Shown in pieces: positions 5,712-10,444 of a stretch of DNA of 10,444 bases. The position numbers were made by a program, and so were the translations under genes. Origin of the DNA: CAYLWW01 sp964387585 (GTDB taxonomy: Bacteria; Pseudomonadota; Alphaproteobacteria; Rickettsiales; Midichloriaceae); NCBI GenBank assembly GCA_964387585.1, contig CAYLWW010000055.1, forward strand, positions 1 to 10,444. The letters run 5' to 3'. Numbering within the stretch: the first letter of the stretch is position 1; the number at the start of each line of letters is the position of its first letter. Below the pieces are notes generated by a model. That model ran no database searches. It was not told the DNA's origin and saw only the letters and a list, made by a program, of their open reading frames with translations.

Positions 5712-7490
5712 ATGTCTAATTTTTTTGATGCCTTTCGCAATATAGTTGTAATAGTATTTCTATTGTTATTAGGTAGCGCATTTTTATTATATATTTCTGG
5801 GATCATATTTATCCTTACTGAAAATCATCAAATCATAACTGCAGACCCATTAAAATTTATACAAGATGGGGTTTCTTATAAAACATTAAAAGTATTTGGA
5901 ATTTGGTTTAAAGATAACTATCATACTGGGTATTTTACTATAAAGTATTACAATTACTTTTTATTAAGATATTTTCTCAGCATATTAATTCCGCAACTCG
6001 TATATATATCATTAGTAGTAAATAAACGTAAAAGCATATATAACTTAAGACCATTTAAAAAAGAAGAAAGTATTCATGGTGATGCTCGTTGGGCTACAGA
6101 AAAGGATATATTAAAAGCAGGTTTGCGTGGTAAAAAGGGTATGTTACTAGGGCAAGATAGTAACGGCTATTTAGTAGCAGGTGGTTATCAACATACCTTA
6201 CTTTTTGCTCCTACTGGTTCTGGTAAAGGTGTGGGGTTTGTTATTCCTAATCTATTATACTGGGAAGATTCTGTTTTTGTACATGATATAAAGCTTGAAA
6301 ATTATGAGCTGACCAGTGGTTGGCGAGCTTCTATGGGCCAGAAAGTTTTTGTTTGGAATCCAGCAAATCCCGATGGTTTTACTCATTGTTATAACCCTAT
6401 AGACTGGGTTAGTTCAAAGCCTGGGCAAATGGTTGATGATGTGCAAAAAATTGCTAACCTAATTATGCCGGAAAAAGAATTTTGGAATAATGAAGCGCGT
6501 TCGCTTTTTGTAGGAGTAGTACTATATTTAATAGCTGCTCCAGATAAGACTACTTCTTTCGGTGAAGTAGTAAGAACAATGCGTAGTGATGATGTGGTAT
6601 ATAATTTAGCTGTAGTTCTAGATACATTAGGAAATGAGATACACCCAGTAGCGTATATGAATATAGCTGCTTTCTTACAAAAAGCTGATAAAGAACGTTC
6701 AGGTGTTATTTCGACTATGAACTCTAATCTTGAGCTGTGGGCTAATCCTCTGATAGATACAGCAACTGCTAGTAGTGATTTTAATATACAAAATTTTAAA
6801 AGAGAGCTTACTACTGTTTATGTAGGATTAACTCCTGATAACTTGCAGCGTTTACAGCCATTAATGCAGGTGTTTTATCAGCAAGCTACTGAATTCTTAT
6901 CTAGAAGCTTACCATCAAAAGAAGATCCTTATGGGGTTATGTTTATGATGGATGAGTTCCCTACATTAGGAAAAATGGAGCAATTTATGAGCGGTATAGC
7001 TTACTTCCGTGGATATCATGTACGTTTATTCTTAATCATCCAAGATACTGAACAATTAAAAGGAATATATGAAGAACCAGGAATGAATTCATTCCTTTCT
7101 AACTCGACTTATAGGGTAACGTTTGCTGCTAATAACATAGAGACTGCTAATTTGATTTCTCAATTATGTGGTAATAAAACAGTTGATCAAGTTTCTGCAA
7201 GCAAGCCTAAATTTTTAGATTTTAATCCAGCTTCTCGTTCTCTCAATGTTTCTCAAGCTCAAAGAGCGCTTCTTCTACCTCAAGAGGTTATTTCCCTCCC
7301 TAGAGATGAGCAAATTTTGTTAATAGAATCTAGTCCTCCAATTAAATCGAAAAAAATCAAATACTATGAAGACAAATTTTTTAAAAAACGCTTGCTAAGC
7401 CCTGTTACTGTACCTCAACAAGAACCTTACGATCCTAAAAAAGCTAAAGATCAGTTAGTGACTAAAAAAGCTAGTACCGGTACTAGTTAG
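5712..7490 (+). CDS. virD4: Type IV secretion coupling ATPase VirD4 (RvhD4)
   Basis: The 592-residue protein belongs to the VirD4/TraG family of inner-membrane ATPases that recruit substrates to a type IV secretion channel. Two N-terminal membrane segments lie near residues 10-36 and 82-104. The cytoplasmic part starts with the conserved HGDARWA (122-128), then the Walker A loop APTGSGKG (166-173), the NPI/DW region (228-232), and the Walker B-like MFMMDEFPTLGKMEQF (410-425). The all-alpha substrate-binding region falls between about 240 and 340. Length agrees with the rickettsial protein. The lysine-rich C-terminal tail (about 525-592) is probably flexible and cytoplasmic. In Rickettsia, virD4 normally ends the virB8-B9-B10-B11-D4 cluster; here atpC is upstream, so it has been separated from those genes. 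It is tightly followed by hemC. Confidence 0.95.
   Translation: MSNFFDAFRNIVVIVFLLLLGSAFLLYISGIIFILTENHQIITADPLKFIQDGVSYKTLKVFGIWFKDNYHTGYFTIKYYNYFLLRYFLSILIPQLVYISLVVNKRKSIYNLRPFKKEESIHGDARWATEKDILKAGLRGKKGMLLGQDSNGYLVAGGYQHTLLFAPTGSGKGVGFVIPNLLYWEDSVFVHDIKLENYELTSGWRASMGQKVFVWNPANPDGFTHCYNPIDWVSSKPGQMVDDVQKIANLIMPEKEFWNNEARSLFVGVVLYLIAAPDKTTSFGEVVRTMRSDDVVYNLAVVLDTLGNEIHPVAYMNIAAFLQKADKERSGVISTMNSNLELWANPLIDTATASSDFNIQNFKRELTTVYVGLTPDNLQRLQPLMQVFYQQATEFLSRSLPSKEDPYGVMFMMDEFPTLGKMEQFMSGIAYFRGYHVRLFLIIQDTEQLKGIYEEPGMNSFLSNSTYRVTFAANNIETANLISQLCGNKTVDQVSASKPKFLDFNPASRSLNVSQAQRALLLPQEVISLPRDEQILLIESSPPIKSKKIKYYEDKFFKKRLLSPVTVPQQEPYDPKKAKDQLVTKKASTGTS
7471..7486. repeat. 16-bp perfect palindrome at the end of virD4
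   Basis: CTAGTACCGGTACTAG is a perfect palindrome encoding the last residues of VirD4, directly before its stop codon and the hemC ribosome-binding site. As RNA it could form a short hairpin without a loop of proper size, so a function as terminator is doubtful. Confidence 0.6.
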
Positions 7491-7499
7491 GAAAGTTTT

Positions 7500-8492
7500 A
7501 TGGATATTATAATAGGTACAAGAGGTAGCAAATTAGCATTAGCACAATCAGAGTTGGTATCTAAGCTTTTATATAAACAATTTATCAGGTTAAGCAAAAG
7601 TCAGCACCAAAATCCTGAAATCACTAAGGCTGTAAAAAATGGAATTAACATAAGTATAAAAAAAATCAAAACTACAGGGGATATATTATACAATAAGCCT
7701 CTTGCTGCCATTGGAGGTAAGGGTCTATTTTTGAAAGAAATAGAAGAGCAATTACTGGATGGGAGTATAGATTTAGCAGTACACTGCCTAAAGGATATGC
7801 CCACTACTTTGCCTAATGGCCTTGGAATAACATGCGTATTGCCAAGGGAAGAAGCTAATGATGTTCTTATTTCTCATAATTCTTTATTATCATTAGCTAA
7901 CTTACCTTATGAGGCTAAGATAGGTACTTGTTCAGTAAGGCGTAAAGCATTGTTATTAAATAAACGGCCAGATTTATCTATTATAGAAATACGAGGCAAT
8001 ATAGATACTAGATTATCAAAGCTATATGATAAACAAGTAGATGCAATAGTTTTAGCTAAAGCGGGATTGAAAAGATTAAAGTTAGTGAATTTAATTAGCC
8101 AAAACTTACCAATAAAAGAATTTATACCGGCTCCGGGGCAGGGCGCTATAGTTATAGAGCAAAGAATAGGAAATCAAGCTACAACAAAAGATTTAATAAT
8201 TCATGAAATAGTGAAAAAGTTGAATCACAAACCTACATTTCTAACTACTACTGCAGAAAGGTCGTGTCTTGAAGTGCTTGGAGGGAATTGCATAACACCA
8301 GTTGGTGTGTATGCTAAAATTAATACCATCACTAAAAAAACGCAAATAATTGCTGTTTTAGCAGAGTCAGATGGAAGTAATATCTACTATAGCACTTGTA
8401 AAGGAAAGGTTTTAACAACAGAAAATGCTATAGAACTAGGGAAAAAAGTAGCTTTTAATATATTAGAAAAATCAAATAATAAAACATATTGA
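7500..8492 (+). CDS. hemC: Porphobilinogen deaminase (hydroxymethylbilane synthase)
   Basis: The enzyme condenses four porphobilinogen molecules into hydroxymethylbilane in haem synthesis, using a covalently bound dipyrromethane cofactor. Signatures run in order: IGTRGSKLALAQ (5-16), PLAAIGGKGLFLKEIE (67-82), AVHCLKDMPT (93-102) with the catalytic Asp at 99, IGTCSVRR (141-148), EIRGNIDTRL (163-172), PAPGQGA (210-216), and LGGNCITPVG (260-269) with the cofactor-attaching Cys at 264. The protein has 330 residues, longer than the usual ~310, mainly because of an extra ~18 residues around positions 29-47. The Shine-Dalgarno sequence AGGAAAG (7489-7495) overlaps the virD4 stop codon, and the genes are 9 bp apart, so they are almost certainly co-transcribed and possibly translationally coupled. 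Confidence 0.95.
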   Translation: MDIIIGTRGSKLALAQSELVSKLLYKQFIRLSKSQHQNPEITKAVKNGINISIKKIKTTGDILYNKPLAAIGGKGLFLKEIEEQLLDGSIDLAVHCLKDMPTTLPNGLGITCVLPREEANDVLISHNSLLSLANLPYEAKIGTCSVRRKALLLNKRPDLSIIEIRGNIDTRLSKLYDKQVDAIVLAKAGLKRLKLVNLISQNLPIKEFIPAPGQGAIVIEQRIGNQATTKDLIIHEIVKKLNHKPTFLTTTAERSCLEVLGGNCITPVGVYAKINTITKKTQIIAVLAESDGSNIYYSTCKGKVLTTENAIELGKKVAFNILEKSNNKTY

Positions 8493-8602
8493 ATATTTCA
8501 TCGATAGAACAATTTTTAGTATGCTGAATGGGTTTAGTCTTAGCCTATTATGTTCAATATTACAGCTAATTCTTTATAATTCTGGGATACTACTACTTAT
8601 TC
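8493..8602. other. Spacer after hemC, no gene seen
   Basis: No gene is visible. A partial stem AATGGGTTTA/TTAGCCTATT near 8527-8551 contains wobble pairs and a mismatch, and no T run follows it, so I do not call it a terminator. Confidence 0.5.
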
Positions 8603-8705
8603 GAGACTTCAACATTTGCGTTGTCAAATTTCGCGGGATTCGCTGATGTTCACCTATTAATATAGGCTTTCCAAGCTCACCGCTTATTTTAACTGTTGAA
8701 GTCTC
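8603..8705. repeat. 103-bp palindromic element with perfect 12-bp inverted ends
   Basis: GAGACTTCAACA (8603-8614) and TGTTGAAGTCTC (8694-8705) are exact reverse complements. Further paired segments are nested inside: GCGG (8633-8636) with CCGC (8680-8683), and CCTAT (8653-8657) with ATAGG (8662-8666) around TAAT. The whole can therefore fold as one interrupted hairpin. Size and structure resemble the Rickettsia palindromic elements, about 100-150 bp, or a miniature inverted-repeat transposable element; I cannot assign a known class. On the minus strand it is open without stops and merges into a frame ending IPEL-stop near 8561, as expected for an element able to sit in frame in a coding sequence. 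No clear target-site duplication flanks it. Confidence 0.65.
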
Positions 8706-8931
8706 CTTGGTAGATAAAAAAGCATGAAAAGCTGCCCAATTCCATTATTGGAAAAGTGTGTTCTCCTTACTCAAGGCCAGATTGGATCTAGAACACACAA
8801 GGCATCGCTCTATTTGGAACCCTCTCCTATATTACCTAGCTGTAATCTCTTCTTATTGCCTCAAATCTTCGAAACCTTCTATCTCTTATTCAGTTTTAAT
8901 CCCGAACTGGGGTTAATAGAAGTTAGTTAAT
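8706..8931. other. GC-richer block of unknown nature, possibly element or gene remnant
   Basis: Positions 8721-8920 have about 40% GC by count, clearly above the neighbouring spacers. The minus strand is purine-rich, as coding strands often are, but all three of its frames contain several stops. An inverted repeat GTGTGTTCT (8756-8764) / AGAACACAC (8790-8798) and a small CCAAT/ATTGG pair lie inside. A 68-codon frame on the plus strand (8724-8930) lacks a ribosome-binding site and resembles nothing I know. A degraded gene or mobile element, or a structured non-coding RNA, are the likeliest readings. Confidence 0.4.
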
Positions 8932-9006
8932 AACTGTTTTATAGGTTATGTAAGAATTTTGATGAAATGATTGGTAATTTTTTGATTTTTTCTCAATAAA
9001 ACAGTT
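8932..9006. repeat. 11-bp inverted repeat spanning 75 bp
   Basis: AACTGTTTTAT (8932-8942) and ATAAAACAGTT (8996-9006) are perfect reverse complements separated by 53 AT-rich bases and followed by GTTTTTATTTTT. The loop is long for a terminator, though the T run would suit a rightward one. It may equally be the boundary of another small element. Confidence 0.45.
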
Positions 9007-9022
9007 GTTTTTATTTTTACTC

Positions 9023-9050
9023 TTGATTCGGCTAACCACTATGATATTAT
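9023..9050 (+). promoter_or_regulatory. Candidate promoter for the 30-residue-repeat gene
   Basis: TTGATT (9023-9028) and TATTAT (9045-9050) are 16 bp apart, placing a start near 9057 and an untranslated leader of about 80 nt before the ATG at 9138. The match is moderate, but the position upstream of an isolated gene fits. Confidence 0.35.
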
Positions 9051-9137
9051 GCTCCTTAAAGCAAAAATAATGTAAAAAATATAAGCACTTAACAAATAAA
9101 CTACTTATTTAATTAATTTTTATATAAGGCGCATAAA

Positions 9138-10444
9138 ATGTTACCAATTTTTACTGCTATTGCAGCCGCAACATATGGCTTTTTGTATATATTGAAAAGG
9201 CAGAAATTTAACGGTGAAATAAAGAAATTTATCGATTTTAATAACAACAAAAATCATGCTTTAGCAGTTCGTATTGCGGGGAAAATAAGTGCAGCTTTGC
9301 AAAATGTTCCTCTTCCTTATAAGAACGAAGTTCCCACAGATCTTCAGGATGAGTATGGTGTATTTGTAACTCAGGCTATATTAAATCATATTGCAGGTAA
9401 CGGTATCGATCCTATAGAGCTACCAATGAATCATAAATGTGAGTTTAAAGATATTGACTTTATTGCTACTGATGTTTCTGAGTATATGATATATTTAGCT
9501 GTATTTATTGATGCGTCTATACAAGCTATGTTTTCTGGAGTTAATTTTTCAGGGTATACGTTGAGGATTCCATATAGCATAGCTCCAGCATGTGTATTAT
9601 CCGTAATTAATAATTATGGAATAGATCGCTTAGCTGAAGCTGGTGCGGATTTTTCTATTTCTAATATAGCAGGAATAGCATTAGGTAGTCAAAATTTATT
9701 GGTTGATGAAGTAAAAAAGCTAGCTAGAGCTGGGGAGTGTGAATTTTCTAAATTAGATGATGATTCTATTTTAAAAATTGTTCTAAGATTGGGGATTGAG
9801 TGTATCAAGCCATTATCTGAGGCTGGGTATAAATTCTCTAAATTAGATGGGTATTATATCTTAAAAATTATTACTAAATTAGGTATTGAGAGCATTAAGC
9901 CATTATCTGAAGCTGGGTATGAATTTTCTATATTAAACGGGTATTATATTTTAAATATCGTTACTGGCTTAGGAGTTGAAAGTATTGAGCTATTATATTC
10001 TGTTGGTGCAGATTTTTCTAAACTAAAATGGAATTCTATTTCGGAGATTATTTATCGATTAGGTATTGAAAGCATTAAGCCTTTATTTGAGATTGGTACT
10101 GATTTTTCTAAATTAAAATCAAATTATATTTTAGAAATTATTACTAAATGGGGTATTGAAAGCATCAAGCCATTATCTGAGATTAGTGCTGATTTTTCTA
10201 AATTAGATAGTCTTGAAATGTTACTAATTATTAATCAATTAGGTATTGAGGGTATCAAGCCATTATTTAAGCTTGGTGCTGATTTTTCTAAATTAGAGTG
10301 GGATTATCTTACACGTATTATTAATAAATTGGGTATTGAGTCTGTCAACACATTATCTGAAGTTGGTGTTGATTTTTCTAAATTAAAAGACCCTGAAATG
10401 AAATTGTTAGTTGAAAAAGAACTATCTGCTTCTAAGGAGTTAGC
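9138..10444 (+). CDS. Membrane-anchored protein with 30-residue ankyrin-like repeats, C-terminus beyond window
   Basis: The frame is open for 435 codons to the window edge, so the gene is partial. AAGG at 9126-9129, 8 nt before the ATG, supports the start. Residues 1-20, MLPIFTAIAAATYGFLYILK, are hydrophobic and followed by basic residues, resembling a signal anchor with the rest in the cytoplasm, or an uncleaved export signal. Residues about 21-155 are a non-repetitive region I do not recognise. From about 158 repeats begin, and from 202 to about 424 they are strictly 30 residues long, with consensus EFSKLxxYYILKIITKLG then IESIKPLSEAGA. GI-E-SIKPLSEAGADF matches the second helix and loop of ankyrin repeats (EIVKLLLEAGADVN), but the TPLH motif is replaced by hydrophobics. 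A role in host-protein binding is plausible by family analogy only. Confidence 0.8.
   Translation, partial: MLPIFTAIAAATYGFLYILKRQKFNGEIKKFIDFNNNKNHALAVRIAGKISAALQNVPLPYKNEVPTDLQDEYGVFVTQAILNHIAGNGIDPIELPMNHKCEFKDIDFIATDVSEYMIYLAVFIDASIQAMFSGVNFSGYTLRIPYSIAPACVLSVINNYGIDRLAEAGADFSISNIAGIALGSQNLLVDEVKKLARAGECEFSKLDDDSILKIVLRLGIECIKPLSEAGYKFSKLDGYYILKIITKLGIESIKPLSEAGYEFSILNGYYILNIVTGLGVESIELLYSVGADFSKLKWNSISEIIYRLGIESIKPLFEIGTDFSKLKSNYILEIITKWGIESIKPLSEISADFSKLDSLEMLLIINQLGIEGIKPLFKLGADFSKLEWDYLTRIINKLGIESVNTLSEVGVDFSKLKDPEMKLLVEKELSASKEL
9741..10409 (+). repeat. Tandem 90-bp repeats
   Basis: The string gatttttcta, or a one- to two-base variant, recurs at 9741, 9831, 9921, 10011, 10101, 10191, 10281 and 10371, exactly 90 bp apart, which is 30 codons. 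A more diverged unit starts at 9648, 93 bp before the first. Units differ mainly in their first third, so the array is diversified rather than freshly duplicated. Confidence 0.9.

Noticed and set aside
7601..7804. A 67-codon frame on the minus strand
   Set aside because: It is antisense to the conserved N-terminal half of hemC.
8527..8551. A terminator after hemC
   Set aside because: The stem has a mismatch and wobble pairs, and no T run follows.
8724..8930. A 68-codon rightward frame as a real gene
   Set aside because: There is no ribosome-binding site, the composition is odd (proline, leucine, cysteine), and the purine-rich strand is the opposite one. I describe the interval as an unexplained block instead.

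Overview
The window looks like a piece of a strongly AT-rich, obligately intracellular alphaproteobacterium of the family Rickettsiaceae (an Orientia- or Rickettsia-like genome). The evidence is low GC by eye, a VirD4 coupling protein of the rickettsial (rvh) type IV secretion type, scattered housekeeping genes that are usually clustered (a lone atpC, a lone virD4), long AT-rich spacers, a small palindromic element, and several solenoid-repeat proteins. Genus-level placement is inference.

Layout. Positions 1-4750 run leftwards: prs (PRPP synthase), rlmH (23S rRNA pseudouridine methyltransferase), a 639-residue protein of unknown function with internal helical repeats, and a degenerate ankyrin-repeat gene that continues past the left edge. 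The last two genes carry recognisably duplicated upstream regions of about 210 bp, each with the same TACTTAAG...CTTAAGTA inverted repeat at the same distance from the start codon. A strong rho-independent terminator pointing rightwards lies between them, with a plausible promoter upstream, so a short orphan transcript is possible there.

Positions 4751-5234 hold a divergent spacer with a perfect 16-bp inverted repeat, then a tRNA-Arg(ACG) gene. Rightward genes follow: a minimal atpC (epsilon subunit, beta-sandwich domain only), virD4, and hemC, whose Shine-Dalgarno sequence overlaps the virD4 stop codon. Positions 8493-9137 have no credible gene. They hold a 103-bp palindromic element with perfect 12-bp ends, a block richer in GC than its surroundings, and a further 11-bp inverted repeat. 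From 9138 to the right edge a third repeat-protein gene begins. It has a membrane-anchor-like N terminus and at least seven 30-residue repeats that look like ankyrin repeats lacking the TPLH motif.

Functionally the window mixes housekeeping genes (PRPP supply, ribosome modification, ATP synthase, haem synthesis, tRNA) with three repeat proteins of the kind intracellular bacteria often use against host proteins, and with the coupling ATPase of a secretion system. That these proteins are secreted is a hypothesis; nothing in the sequence proves it.
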